Shown: piece by piece, positions 45,492 through 54,073 of the stretch
How positions within the stretch are numbered: position 1 is the first letter of the stretch
Layout: the number at the start of each line of letters is the position of its first letter
Assembly (NCBI RefSeq): GCF_014297595.2
Contig: NZ_CP060414.2
Span: 2,418,001-2,482,000 of the forward strand
Source of the DNA: Neisseria musculi
GTDB lineage: Bacteria > Pseudomonadota > Gammaproteobacteria > Burkholderiales > Neisseriaceae
DNA: 64,000 nucleotides
Direction: 5' to 3'
Position numbers and translations under genes: made by a program
Notes under the pieces: generated by a model
The model's input: the letters and a program-made list of their open reading frames with translations, nothing else
Database searches by the model: none
What the model was told of the DNA's origin: nothing

Positions 45492-46394
45492 TTAAGCGGC
45501 TTGCCGTTTCAGCAGCGGAAAGCCCAGCTTCTCGCGGCTTTCCACAAATTTCTGCGCCGCAGTGCGGCTTAAGGCGCGGATGCGGCCGATATAGGCGGCG
45601 CGCTCGGTTACCGAAATCGCGCCGCGCGCATCGAGCAGGTTGAACGTGTGGCCGGCCTTGAGCACCAACTCGTAGGCGGGCAGTGCCAGGCCTGCGTCTG
45701 TTTCAAGCAAACGTTTGGCTTGGGCTTCGTAGCCGTTAAACTGCTCCAGCAGCCACCGGGCATCGCTGTATTCGAAGTTATAGGCCGACTGCTCCACTTC
45801 GTTTTGGTGGTACACATCGCCGTAGGTAACGGTTTGGCCGCCGGGCGTGAGGCTCCACACCAAGTCATACACGTTTTCCACGCCTTGCAGATACATGGCC
45901 AAACGCTCGATGCCGTAGGTGATTTCGCCCAACACGGGCGAGCAGTCGATGCCGCCCACCTGCTGGAAATAGGTAAACTGGGTAACTTCCATGCCGTTGA
46001 GCCATACTTCCCAGCCCAAGCCCCATGCGCCGAGGGTGGGGTTTTCCCAATCGTCTTCCACAAAGCGGATATCGTGCACTTTGGGGTCGATGCCCAGTTC
46101 GCGCAGCGAATCCAGATATAAATCCTGAATATCGGCCGGCGCGGGCTTTAAGGCTACCTGAAACTGGTAATAGTGTTGCAGACGGTTGGGATTGTTGCCG
46201 TAGCGGCCGTCTTTGGGGCGGCGGCTCGGCTGCACATAAGCGGCAAACCACGGCTCGGGGCCGAGTGCGCGCAGGCAGGTGGCCGGGTGGCTGGTGCCCG
46301 CGCCCACTTCCATATCGAAAGGTTGGATGATGGTGCAGCCTTTGCCGGCCCAAAACGTTTGCAGTTTGAAAATGATTTGTTGGAAGGTGAGCAT
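45492..46394 (-). CDS. glyQ: Glycyl-tRNA synthetase alpha subunit
   Basis: GlyQ (300 residues) is the catalytic subunit that makes glycyl-adenylate. The start [20 protein letters not shown] and the class II motif region [21 protein letters not shown] are characteristic, as are [12 protein letters not shown] and [11 protein letters not shown]. The ATG at 46394 matches the family; the open frame to 46529 does not. It contains AGGCTACCTGAA at 46151-46162, the uptake sequence reported for Eikenella. Separated from glyS by four genes. Confidence 0.97.
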   Translation of the reverse strand: MLTFQQIIFKLQTFWAGKGCTIIQPFDMEVGAGTSHPATCLRALGPEPWFAAYVQPSRRPKDGRYGNNPNRLQHYYQFQVALKPAPADIQDLYLDSLRELGIDPKVHDIRFVEDDWENPTLGAWGLGWEVWLNGMEVTQFTYFQQVGGIDCSPVLGEITYGIERLAMYLQGVENVYDLVWSLTPGGQTVTYGDVYHQNEVEQSAYNFEYSDARWLLEQFNGYEAQAKRLLETDAGLALPAYELVLKAGHTFNLLDARGAISVTERAAYIGRIRALSRTAAQKFVESREKLGFPLLKRQAA

Positions 46395-46655
46395 GATGTT
46401 TGCCGAGGTTCGGATGATCGCAAAAGCTGGCATTTTACTGTGTCGGCAGGGTTTTGTGTAGGCTTGCGGCGGTGCCTGCTTTGCACGGATTTTCAGATAC
46501 CTGGCGGAAGTTTGGATGCGGCGCGGCATTGCCGTTTCTAACTGGGCGGCATTATCTCTGCGGTTTGCAGCCCTGTGCCAACCATAAATTTTTCCGCTAT
46601 AATGCCGCAGGTTTTGTATCTATCCGTAATCTATTCATATTCAAAGGAAAAGCAA

Positions 46656-47312
46656 ATGTCGGACAACAACGGCCACAAAGAACAGCGCATCGGTTTATGG
46701 ATTACAGGCGGTGCGGCGGCGCTGTCGGTATTGTCGGTTCTTTTTTACGCTGTTTGGGGTTGGGAAAACGGCAGAATCGAAGGCTCGCCGGGCTACGGAC
46801 AAGAGGCCTCGGCGGTGGTGGTTGAAGAAACCGTTGCGGCAGCTTCCGCGCCCGAAATGCAGGATTTTGAAACTTCTGAAGTTTTGGCCGCCGAACCTGC
46901 CGCTGAAGCCGAAAGCGGGGCTGCCGCATCCGGCACCGCTGCCGAGCAGATTCTGGCCGACACCGAAACCGTTGCAGCGGGCGAGGGCGCGCAGGCCGTG
47001 GTTGAAAACGGTGTGGTGAAATTCTACTTTGCCACCGGCAAGGCCGATTTGGCGGCCAATGCCGAAGAAGCCCTGAAAGATGTGCTGGACGGCGCGAAAG
47101 AGGGCAAAAAAGCCGTTATTTCAGGCTTTCACGATGCCACCGGCAACCGCGCAAAAAATGAAGAACTGTCTAAAAAACGCGCTTTCGCCGTGCGCGATGC
47201 GCTGCTGGGCTTGGGCGTGCCCGAGTCGCAAATCGAGATGCGCAAACCCGAAAACGCCACCGGCAGCGGCAACAATGCCGAAGCCCGCCGTGTGGAAGTG
47301 GTGCTGGAATAA
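46656..47312 (+). CDS. OmpA-domain membrane-anchored protein
   Basis: A 218-residue protein with one uncleaved N-terminal membrane helix (about residues 12-33, ITGGAAALSVLSVLFYAVW), an Ala/Glu-rich linker to about residue 105, then an OmpA C-terminal domain (VVKFYFATGKADLAANAEEAL through LGVPESQIEMR) that binds peptidoglycan. It lacks a lipobox and a beta-barrel, so it probably ties the inner membrane to the cell wall. AAAGGA precedes the ATG at 46656. Role unknown. Confidence 0.82.
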   Translation: MSDNNGHKEQRIGLWITGGAAALSVLSVLFYAVWGWENGRIEGSPGYGQEASAVVVEETVAAASAPEMQDFETSEVLAAEPAAEAESGAAASGTAAEQILADTETVAAGEGAQAVVENGVVKFYFATGKADLAANAEEALKDVLDGAKEGKKAVISGFHDATGNRAKNEELSKKRAFAVRDALLGLGVPESQIEMRKPENATGSGNNAEARRVEVVLE

Positions 47313-47330
47313 GCCGTTGTTTCTTTTTGA

Positions 47331-47368
47331 AAGCCCGGGTTTAAAAAGCCCGGGCTTTTGCTTTTTGG
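47331..47368 (+). terminator. Rho-independent terminator of the OmpA-domain gene
   Basis: AAGCCCGGG and CCCGGGCTT form a perfect 9-bp stem with a 9-base loop, followed by TTGCTTTTT. Confidence 0.88.
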
Positions 47369-47627
47369 TTTTCTTTTCGGTTTTTCAGACGGCCACTGTC
47401 TATTTGTCCGGCTTGGCGGGCAGGGTTTCCCTTTGGGATAGTCGGTCGGGGCACGTTTGCCGCCGCCACAGACGGTGCAACAGGCATCGCAGGCGGCGGG
47501 GTGGATTTATATGCCCGTTTCAGACGGCCTTTTGTGCTGCGGTTGCATATTCTGCATCCTGTCTGTTTTTTGCGAAGCTGCGGATGATAAAAGCACCCGC
47601 CATGCCAAACTGACGGCAGGGCTGTTT

Positions 47628-47990
47628 TCAGACGGCCGGGTCTGCTGTTTTTTGATGTTTCACACATTCGGCGGCATATTGCTGCCCCCAGCGGTGCATG
47701 GCTTCGATAACGGGCATTAATGTGAGGCCGAACTCGGTGAGGGAGTATTCCACTTTCGGCGGCACTTGCGGATACACCTCGCGGTGTACGATGCCGTCAC
47801 TTTCCAGCTCGCGCAACTGCAGTGTGAGCATACGCTGGGTAACGGCAGGCATCAGCCGCTGCAATTCGTTGAAACGGCGGGTTTGGGTGTTTAAGTGATA
47901 CAGAATCAACACTTTCCATTTTCCGCCGACAATATCGAGCGTGGCCACCACGGGGCAGCAGGTTTCGTGTTCGGGCGCAGGTTGTTTCAT
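47628..47990 (-). CDS. HxlR-family transcriptional regulator
   Basis: A 120-residue winged-helix repressor or activator. [20 protein letters not shown] is the family N-terminus, with a Cys pair (about residues 11-12) that may sense electrophiles or oxidants, followed by [20 protein letters not shown] and the wing [19 protein letters not shown]. It is divergent from the DUF896/pirin genes, which are its probable targets. Pirin genes under HxlR/QorR-type control respond to quinones in other bacteria. Confidence 0.92.
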   Translation of the reverse strand: MKQPAPEHETCCPVVATLDIVGGKWKVLILYHLNTQTRRFNELQRLMPAVTQRMLTLQLRELESDGIVHREVYPQVPPKVEYSLTEFGLTLMPVIEAMHRWGQQYAAECVKHQKTADPAV

Positions 47991-48052
47991 ATTGCTTCCT
48001 TTGGAGGGTGGGTTTTACAGTATAAAAAATGTGCGTACTTTTATGAAAAATT

Positions 48053-48070
48053 GTATTGCGTATAATACGC
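48053..48070. promoter_or_regulatory. Candidate HxlR operator overlapping a -10 box
   Basis: GCGTATAATACGC (48058-48070) is a perfect palindrome about a central A, and GTATT..AATAC (48053-48068) overlaps it. TATAAT at 48061-48066 could be the -10 of the DUF896/pirin promoter; no good -35 is seen. Position between divergent genes suits autoregulation. Inferred only. Confidence 0.4.
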
Positions 48071-48122
48071 CTAACGAAACAAAAAGCCTATAAAAATTTA
48101 TGGGCATGAATGAAAAACCCAA

Positions 48123-48151
48123 AGGCCGTCTGAAACGGTTTCAGACGGCCA
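48123..48151. repeat. Inverted DUS pair before the DUF896 gene
   Basis: GGCCGTCTGAAAC and GTTTCAGACGGCC lie nearly back to back, 25 bases before the gene start. It may form a leader hairpin in the transcript. Confidence 0.6.
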
Positions 48152-48173
48152 AACCAAACGAAAGGAGCGCATT

Positions 48174-48407
48174 ATGCGTATCGCTGAATTAGACCGCATC
48201 AACGAATTGGCCCGCAAAGCCAAAACCGCCGGCTTAACCGAAGCGGAGCTGGTCGAACGCGCAGCGTTGCGCCGGGCCTATATCGATAAAGTGTGCGGCC
48301 AGCTCACCAATATGCTCTCCACGCTGACCGTTATCGACACCGAGGGCAACGATGTTACCCCCGCCAAGCTGCGCGAAGCACAGGCTGCGGGAATGCAGGT
48401 TCAGTAA
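48174..48407 (+). CDS. DUF896 (YnzC/YozC-like) family protein
   Basis: A 77-residue protein of the DUF896 family: RIAELDRINELARKAKTAGL then LTEAELVERAALRRAYIDKV are the two signature helices, forming a small helical hairpin. Function is unknown; a Bacillus relative is an SOS-linked small protein. AAAGGAGC lies just before the ATG. It is 43 bases upstream of the pirin gene and probably cotranscribed. Confidence 0.88.
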   Translation: MRIAELDRINELARKAKTAGLTEAELVERAALRRAYIDKVCGQLTNMLSTLTVIDTEGNDVTPAKLREAQAAGMQVQ

Positions 48408-48450
48408 CAATCGAATAAATGATGATTTAACCTACCGAAAGGAAACCGAA

Positions 48451-49323
48451 ATGCGTAATGTGAAACAAATCTACCGTGCCGACAGCCAACACTGGGTGGG
48501 AGACGGCTTTCTGGTGCAGCCCCTGTTTTCCCACATGGGCGAAGACCGCGGCACCGACCCGTTTCTGATGCTCGATTATGCCGCCCCGCGCGTGTTCGAG
48601 CCGGGCAGGATTTCCAGCCCGCGCGGTGTCGGCCAACACCCGCACAAAGGTTTTGAAACCGTAACCATCGCCTATCAGGGCGAGGTGGCGCACCGCGATT
48701 CCAGCGGCGGCGGCGGTGTGATTAAAGAAGGCGACGTGCAGTGGATGACTGCCGGCGCGGGCATTATCCACGAAGAGTTCCACTCAGAAGCGTTCAGCAA
48801 AAACGGCGGAATGTTTGAAATGGTGCAGTTGTGGGTGAATCTGCCCGCCAAAGATAAAAACACCCCCGCCCGCTACCAGCATCTGGCCAAAGACAATATC
48901 CCCGTGGTGCAGCTTCCCGATCAGGCCGGCCACCTGCGCCTGATTGCCGGCGAGCATGAAAACGTGAAAGGCGCGGCCGAAACGTTTACCGAAATGAACG
49001 TGTGGGATGTGGTGGTGAATGCCGGCAAAGAAGCCGTTATCAACGTGCCTGCAAGCCACAGCCTCTCGCTGGTGGTGTTGCGCGGCAACGCAACCTTCAA
49101 CGGCAAAGAGCAGGCGGGTGCAGGCCGGTTGGTGAGCTTTGAAAAAGACGGCGGCGAAGTGCGCATTGCCGCAGGCAGTGAAGAAGTGAAAATCCTGCTG
49201 CTCTCCGGCGTGCCGATTGCCGAGCAGGTGGTGGGTTACGGCCCGTTTGTGATGAACACCGCCGAAGAAATCCGCCAAGCCGTGAATGATTTCAACAGCG
49301 GCCGCTTCGGCAGCATTCATTAA
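48451..49323 (+). CDS. Pirin-family protein
   Basis: A 290-residue bicupin of the pirin family. The N-terminal domain has FLMLDYAAP and the metal ligands in GVGQHPHKGFETVTIAYQG, HRDSSG and GAGIIHEEFHSE (His and Glu). The C-terminal domain has the FxGxPIAE-like GVPIAEQVVGYGPFVMN. Pirins can act as quercetin dioxygenases or redox sensors; the activity here is unknown. AAAGGAAA precedes the ATG at 48451. A frame starting at 48352 overlaps DUF896 and is rejected. Confidence 0.93.
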   Translation: MRNVKQIYRADSQHWVGDGFLVQPLFSHMGEDRGTDPFLMLDYAAPRVFEPGRISSPRGVGQHPHKGFETVTIAYQGEVAHRDSSGGGGVIKEGDVQWMTAGAGIIHEEFHSEAFSKNGGMFEMVQLWVNLPAKDKNTPARYQHLAKDNIPVVQLPDQAGHLRLIAGEHENVKGAAETFTEMNVWDVVVNAGKEAVINVPASHSLSLVVLRGNATFNGKEQAGAGRLVSFEKDGGEVRIAAGSEEVKILLLSGVPIAEQVVGYGPFVMNTAEEIRQAVNDFNSGRFGSIH

Positions 49324-49370
49324 TATCCGGCCATCAAGAATATTCAGTAATTAAGAATATCCGGTAATCT

Positions 49371-49413
49371 AGGCCGTCTGAAAACCGTATCACCGTTTTC
49401 AGACGGCCTTTTT
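49371..49413 (+). terminator. Terminator after pirin
   Basis: GGCCGTCTGAAAAC and GTTTTCAGACGGCC form a 14-bp stem followed by TTTTTAT. Confidence 0.75.
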
Positions 49414-49434
49414 ATGGCAAAACCGCACAGAACG

Positions 49435-50172
49435 TTATCGGGCATCAGGGCGCAGGCCGGGTGGTTCAAACGGCACAAGCTGCTGCTTTTCTGTGTAAAC
49501 AGTTGCTTTGTTTTCGGGGGTATGGGTGGGCCATTGCGTGAAAGTATAGGTTGCCTGCCATTGATAATAGGGTTTGCCGGTGTTCCGATAGGAAGTTTTC
49601 AGTATCTGGGTTTCTTCATCCTCCTGAAAACAGGCCTTTACCGTCAAACTGTAATAAAAGGGAATATCTTTTAAGGCAACTTGATGGCTGCCGTCTGAAT
49701 TGAGTTGGACGAAATCTGCTTTCTCTTCTGTGGCGGCGCCGCCCGAAAACCAGTCGGGAGCCCCTTTGATAAGCGCAACCGCCCATTGCCCTCTGCCCAG
49801 CGGATAAAGCGCGGAGTGGATAGACAGGCGGGGATCGCTTGCTGCCCGGGTAATTTCACTGCCGTGAACATAATCGGCAAAATCCCACCGTTGTTTGAGT
49901 TGGTAAGCCGAGCCTTTCGTGAAGCGGGCAAGCTGCGGGGTGTGGTCGATAAAATAGTATGCTTCCGGCGATTTTCGTTTGAATAACCCACCTGAATCTT
50001 TATCGCATTTGGGCAGTTGCCGGCAAATTTCAGCAAGCTCGGCGGGTGAAACCGCCATTCTGCTTAAAATTTCTGCTTTTATCTCTTGTGCCGCAAGCGG
50101 TGGAGAAAGCAGCAATGCGGCGGCAAACCAAGATTTAAACGCCATATAAAATAAATTCCGATATGCTTTCAT
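49435..50172 (-). CDS. Secreted protein of unknown function
   Basis: Up to 245 residues with a signal peptide (FKSWFAAALLLSPPLAAQ). The ATG at 50145 would give a cleaner signal than the one at 50172; neither has a strong ribosome site. The mature part has two cysteines in EICRQLPKCDKD that could form a disulfide, and a later one in VKACFQED. The C-terminal half is rich in aromatic, beta-type sequence (PYYQWQATYTFTQWP). No family recognised; probably periplasmic. Confidence 0.7.
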   Translation of the reverse strand: MKAYRNLFYMAFKSWFAAALLLSPPLAAQEIKAEILSRMAVSPAELAEICRQLPKCDKDSGGLFKRKSPEAYYFIDHTPQLARFTKGSAYQLKQRWDFADYVHGSEITRAASDPRLSIHSALYPLGRGQWAVALIKGAPDWFSGGAATEEKADFVQLNSDGSHQVALKDIPFYYSLTVKACFQEDEETQILKTSYRNTGKPYYQWQATYTFTQWPTHTPENKATVYTEKQQLVPFEPPGLRPDAR

Positions 50173-50466
50173 TTTAGGTAAAAGTGGCGCGTATTGCGGC
50201 AGTTTTCATGGAACTGCACCCAATCGATCAAAAGCGGCAATCCAAAACACCAGCAGCCGCAGGCAGGTTCCGCTTCTTTTGGACGGCAGAATACTGCTTT
50301 TGTCCTGTTCTTTGCCGTTCGGCGCAGTCGGCACGCCGGCGCACATACAGTCCGGCCGCTTTGCCATACTGCCGAGGTTTGCCGCTTTACATTTATTTTT
50401 CAAGCGGCTGCCGCGCGGCAAAATGCATCGGCGATTTATCGTTTTCTTTGGAAAACCGGCTTGGTT
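50173..50466. other. Gene-free gap
   Basis: 294 bp between two minus-strand genes. Three overlapping plus-strand frames exist but none has a recognisable protein. Nothing else seen. Confidence 0.4.
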
Positions 50467-51621
50467 TCAGCCCGGCAAACCCATTGCGTGTTTGATTAAG
50501 CGGTGTTTCAGCAGCGGCGCGGCATTCACCAGGTTCAGCCCCGCATTGCGCAGCAGGGGCAGGGCGGGGAAGGTTTGCGTGCCGAACAGGCGCAGCAGGG
50601 CATCGCAGCCGAGCTGAATGGTGCGCACCGGCTCCAAACGGTTTTGCGCATAGCGTTTCAGCAGCTGGTGTGCGCCTGCATCAGGCGCGTGGCGGCTGAT
50701 GCGCGCAAACTCGACCACATCGCCGAAGCCCAGATTCACGCCCTGCCCCGCCAACGGGTGCACGGTGTGGGCGGCATCGCCGATCAGCATCACGCGCTGC
50801 GCCACGGTGGTTTCGGGGCGGCGCATCACCAACTGAAAGGCAAACGCAGGCGAGGGTGCGGTGAGTTTGCCGAGTACGCCGCCGCCTTTTTCGGTTGCGG
50901 CGGCGGCCAATTCTTCGGGCGGGAGCGCAGTCAGCCGCTCAGGTTTGCTTGTGCTCCAAACCATAGAAATATTACGGCCGGGCAGCGGCAGATAGGCCAG
51001 CACATCGCCGCCCGCAAACCATTGGAAGGCAGTGCCGCCGTGGTCGAGCTCGGTGTGGAAGTTTGCCACCACGCCGTGTTGGCCGTAAGGCGTTTCTTTA
51101 ACGGTAATCCCAACCTGCGCGCGCACCCAGGAATTGGCCCCGTCGGCGCCTACAATCAGCTGCGCGGTGAGTGTTTTACCGCTTTGCAGGGTGAGCGAGG
51201 CCGTCTGAACACCGGCAGACAGCGATGCGGCGGCTTCGGTAACCACGGGGATACCGAGCGCGCGCACCTGCCGCCACAGCGCGGCCTGCAGCCCGTGGTT
51301 TTCAATAATCGAAGCAAGCTGCGGCACGCCGGCTTCGGCGGCCGAAAATTCGATGTGCCCGCCGTTGTCGCCGCGCACGTCCATACGCCGCACCGCCTGC
51401 ACGCGCTCTTCAGACGGCCACGCGCCGAGCGACTGCAAAAAGGCGCGGTTGGCAGGGTTGACGGCATAGATGCGTGCATCCCAGCCACTTTTGGCGGCAT
51501 CATCATCAACAGCGGGCGGACGGGTTTCCAGCAGGGCAACGCCGCGCCCCTGCTGTTTGAGCGCAACCGCTGCCGCCGCGCCGACCAAGCCGCCCCCGAT
51601 AATCACAATTTCGTAGTCCAT
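50467..51621 (-). CDS. UbiH/UbiF/VisC-type FAD monooxygenase
   Basis: A 384-residue aromatic ring hydroxylase of the ubiquinone-synthesis type. It has the Rossmann FAD motif IIGGGLVGAAAAVALKQQG at the N-terminus, the LIVGADGANSWVRAQ (DG) motif in the middle, and the second FAD motif GDAAHTVHPLAGQGVNLGFGD. Which ring carbon it hydroxylates cannot be told; a UbiM or UbiH role is possible. The ATG at 51621 places the FAD motif at the very start, so the long open frame to 51855 is rejected. A DUS lies inside. Confidence 0.9.
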   Translation of the reverse strand: MDYEIVIIGGGLVGAAAAVALKQQGRGVALLETRPPAVDDDAAKSGWDARIYAVNPANRAFLQSLGAWPSEERVQAVRRMDVRGDNGGHIEFSAAEAGVPQLASIIENHGLQAALWRQVRALGIPVVTEAAASLSAGVQTASLTLQSGKTLTAQLIVGADGANSWVRAQVGITVKETPYGQHGVVANFHTELDHGGTAFQWFAGGDVLAYLPLPGRNISMVWSTSKPERLTALPPEELAAAATEKGGGVLGKLTAPSPAFAFQLVMRRPETTVAQRVMLIGDAAHTVHPLAGQGVNLGFGDVVEFARISRHAPDAGAHQLLKRYAQNRLEPVRTIQLGCDALLRLFGTQTFPALPLLRNAGLNLVNAAPLLKHRLIKHAMGLPG

Positions 51622-52254
51622 AACAGATTGATGCAGATAGTGGGGTTGTCCGATTATACCCGTTTCAGACGGCCGCAGGCTTGTGCAGCCATACCTTGAG
51701 CCGTATGAAAACCTTTTCAGACGGCCTGAAGTGTAGAAAAAGCCGGCTTGTTTGCACCTGCGCCGAACGGCTTTTGTTTTGCCGTAACGATGGTTTCGTG
51801 ATTTTCGATGGCGGCCGGAAACCGCGCGGCGTTGCCGTGCTTTTGGCGTTTCCAAACAGCTCTCAAAGCCCTAAAACGGGTTTTCAGGAAAAAATGAAAA
51901 ATGCAAACAACGCGGGGGGGCTACCCTTGGGGCTTTTGAAAAACAGCCCTAAGGCCGTCTGAAAGGTTTACATGCCGTCATTGGTTTCGCCAGCCCGCTG
52001 CCCGCGCAGACGGAAATTCCAACACCCGGTATCTGTATTTTTAATCGATACTTAAATATTTTCATACACATAGGTTCCCACCTAAATTGCCGCCTGCGCG
52101 GGCGGCGGGCTGGCGAGGCCGACAACGGCGGATAAAGCCGTCCTGCGGAGAAATGGCTGCGCGGTGCCTGCCCGTTTGGCGCGGCTCTGTCTGCCGTGCG
52201 GCGGTGCGGATACCGCCGGGCTGCTTTATCGAAGCATTCGGCCGTCTGAAAGCC
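51622..52254. other. Gene-free repeat-bearing region
   Basis: 633 bp without a recognisable gene. It contains DUS near 51665, 51717 and 51953, a G7 run at about 51914-51920, and the inverted repeat at 51987-52116. A 93-codon plus-strand frame (51681-51962) overlaps the DUS and looks spurious. Confidence 0.5.
51987..52116. repeat. 130-bp unit with 27-bp inverted ends
   Basis: Positions 51987-52013 (TCGCCAGCCCGCTGCCCGCG then CAGACGG) and 52090-52116 are reverse complements except at two positions. The 76-bp interior is AT-rich (ATTTTTAATCGATACTTAAA within it), in sharp contrast to the ends. It could be a small mobile element or a large stem-loop. No second copy seen here. Confidence 0.6.
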
Positions 52255-52590
52255 TTATCGGCGTTGTGTGATGATTTCGACAAACAGTTTTTTAAACAGC
52301 GGCTGCATGTCTTCGGGAAGCTGCATAAACAGAAGCCCGGCCGGCATTTTCTGCCAGTCGGGATCGGGCGGGTTGTTTTGTTTGGCCAACTCTTCGGCCG
52401 GCAAAAAGATTTGCGAAACGGGGCAGCCGAAAGCCTGCGCCAGATATTGGAGCATGGCGGGGCTGTAGCCCTGGTTGCCGTTTTCAAGGTTGGAAATATT
52501 GCTTTTCGATGTGTGGGAAAAATCGGCAAGCTGTTGTTGCGTCCAGCCTTTTTTCTTGTGCAGAAAACGGATTGCATATCGGATGTCCAT
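52255..52590 (-). CDS. XRE-family HTH transcriptional regulator
   Basis: A 111-residue DNA-binding protein. The helix-turn-helix is in the first 60 residues (GWTQQQLADFSHTSKSNISNLENG). The C-terminal tail (LLFMQLPEDMQPLFKKLFVEI) may mediate dimerisation. It is divergent from the broken lipoprotein gene at 52656. Targets unknown. The ribosome site is weak. Confidence 0.85.
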   Translation of the reverse strand: MDIRYAIRFLHKKKGWTQQQLADFSHTSKSNISNLENGNQGYSPAMLQYLAQAFGCPVSQIFLPAEELAKQNNPPDPDWQKMPAGLLFMQLPEDMQPLFKKLFVEIITQRR

Positions 52591-52655
52591 GCCGGACTTT
52601 GTTTTGTATTACTGTATTTTTATCCATTAATAATCAACCAATTTGGGAATGTTAT

Positions 52656-53188
52656 ATGCGTTATTTATGGTTTATACCGGCGGCACTGCTGGCCTGCCCG
52701 GGCGAATCTTTCGACCGTTATGTGGGTTTATGGAAAGATGAGGGCAGTGATGTTCCTGTCACCCAAGAAGACGGTAAAACTTATCTGCTTAATGAAAATA
52801 TATTGCAAGAAACGGATTTTTTAGAAACAAGAAACAAGGCCGTGTGCTGGATTTGGGTGAGAAAGGGGAGATGGGGATGAATATAGGCATTGGTGTGATT
52901 CCGGTAGTGCTGTCGGAAGATGGCAAAACCCTGAGAATTGACAACCGGTCATACAGTAAAATTTCCGAATCTGATTTTACTGCTTTCAAAACCGAGCTGG
53001 AGCAAAACGAGAAATTGTGCAAACAATTGGAAGAAGAATACCGAAATAAAAGAAACAGCCTGAAAGACCCCGCTTGGGGTGCCCCGCTCGAAGAACGTAA
53101 AGCCGCCGAAGCACAGCGTGAAAAATTGGTGAACGAATACAAGCTGAAAAAAGAAAAAATCGCTTATTGCCGGGCAAGCATATATTAA
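52656..53188 (+). pseudogene. Frameshifted lipoprotein gene
   Basis: The ATG at 52656 opens a lipoprotein signal (MRYLWFIPAALLACPGE, lipobox LLAC) and FDRYVGLWKDEGSDVPVTQ. The frame closes at 52880, but matching sequence continues in another frame from about 52830 (KKQGRVLDLGEKGEMGMN, IGVIPVVLSEDGKTLRIDN, a Lys/Glu-rich coiled-coil tail) to 53188. One missing base at about 52815-52832, where a T6 run lies, explains it. Function unknown. It could be a real mutation, phase variation or a read error. Confidence 0.65.
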
Positions 53189-53214
53189 AGAATATACCGG
53201 CAGGGGCAACCGGC

Positions 53215-53250
53215 AGGCCGTCTGAAAAAAGTTTCAGACGGCCTTGTATT
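53215..53250 (+). terminator. Inverted DUS pair after the broken lipoprotein gene
   Basis: GGCCGTCTGAAAAAAG and TTTCAGACGGCC form a stem followed by TTGTATTATATTT. Confidence 0.65.
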
Positions 53251-53320
53251 ATATTTCTGAAAAATAGACACTTAGCTAGGCAATCGGTAAAATTCACGCC
53301 GTCTGAAAACAAGGTTGATT

Positions 53321-54073
53321 ATGAACATTTTGATTTGCAACGACGACGGCTATCTCGCGCCCGGCATTGCCGTGCTGGCGCGGGTGGCGGCAGAGTTTGC
53401 CAATGTGCGCGTGGTGGCGCCCGAGCGCGACCGCAGCGGCGTGAGCAATTCGCTCACGCTCGACCGCCCGCTGCACATACGCGAAGCCGCCAACGGCTTT
53501 TATTATGTGAGCGGCACCCCCACCGACTGCATCCACCTTGCCCTGCACGCTCTGCCCGAGTTCAAGCCCGATTTGGTTTTATCGGGCATCAACAACGGCG
53601 CCAACATGGGCGACGACACCCTTTATTCGGGCACGGTGGCCGCAGCCACCGAAGCCTATCTGCTGGGCATTCCCGCCGTGGCCTTTTCGCTGAATGACTC
53701 TGGCGGCCGTTATTGGGAAACCGCCGAAAAAGCCGCCTGGACGATGTTGTCGCACCTGCTGAAAAACCCGCCCCGGCAGCCGGTTTTGTGGAATGTAAAC
53801 ATTCCCGCCGTTGCGCCCGAAGATATCCAGGGCTGCAAAATTACCCGCCTGGGCCGCCGCCACCATGTGCAGAGCGTGGTGCCCGCGCGCAACCCGCGCG
53901 GCGAAGCGGTTTATTGGATAGGCCCGGCCGGCAGTGTTTCCGACCGTGAAAACGGCACCGATTTCGCCGAGAGCGAAGCGGGCTATATCACGGTTACGCC
54001 GCTGCAAATCGACTTGACCGACTATCACACCACGGCCGGCGTGGCAGCATTCTGGCAGGGAGTGATGCCCTGA
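53321..54073 (+). CDS. surE: 5'/3'-nucleotidase SurE
   Basis: SurE (250 residues) is a metal-dependent nucleotidase active in stationary phase. The N-terminal metal site [11 protein letters not shown] (Asp8, Asp9) is intact, followed by [16 protein letters not shown] and [19 protein letters not shown] with further metal and phosphate ligands. The ATG at 53321 is preferred to the TTG at 53315. Its TGA overlaps the pcm ATG, the usual surE-pcm coupling. Confidence 0.97.
   Translation: MNILICNDDGYLAPGIAVLARVAAEFANVRVVAPERDRSGVSNSLTLDRPLHIREAANGFYYVSGTPTDCIHLALHALPEFKPDLVLSGINNGANMGDDTLYSGTVAAATEAYLLGIPAVAFSLNDSGGRYWETAEKAAWTMLSHLLKNPPRQPVLWNVNIPAVAPEDIQGCKITRLGRRHHVQSVVPARNPRGEAVYWIGPAGSVSDRENGTDFAESEAGYITVTPLQIDLTDYHTTAGVAAFWQGVMP

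Noticed and set aside
51914-51920. G7 run as a phase-variation tract
   Set aside because: Short and in no gene; similar runs occur by chance in GC-rich DNA.
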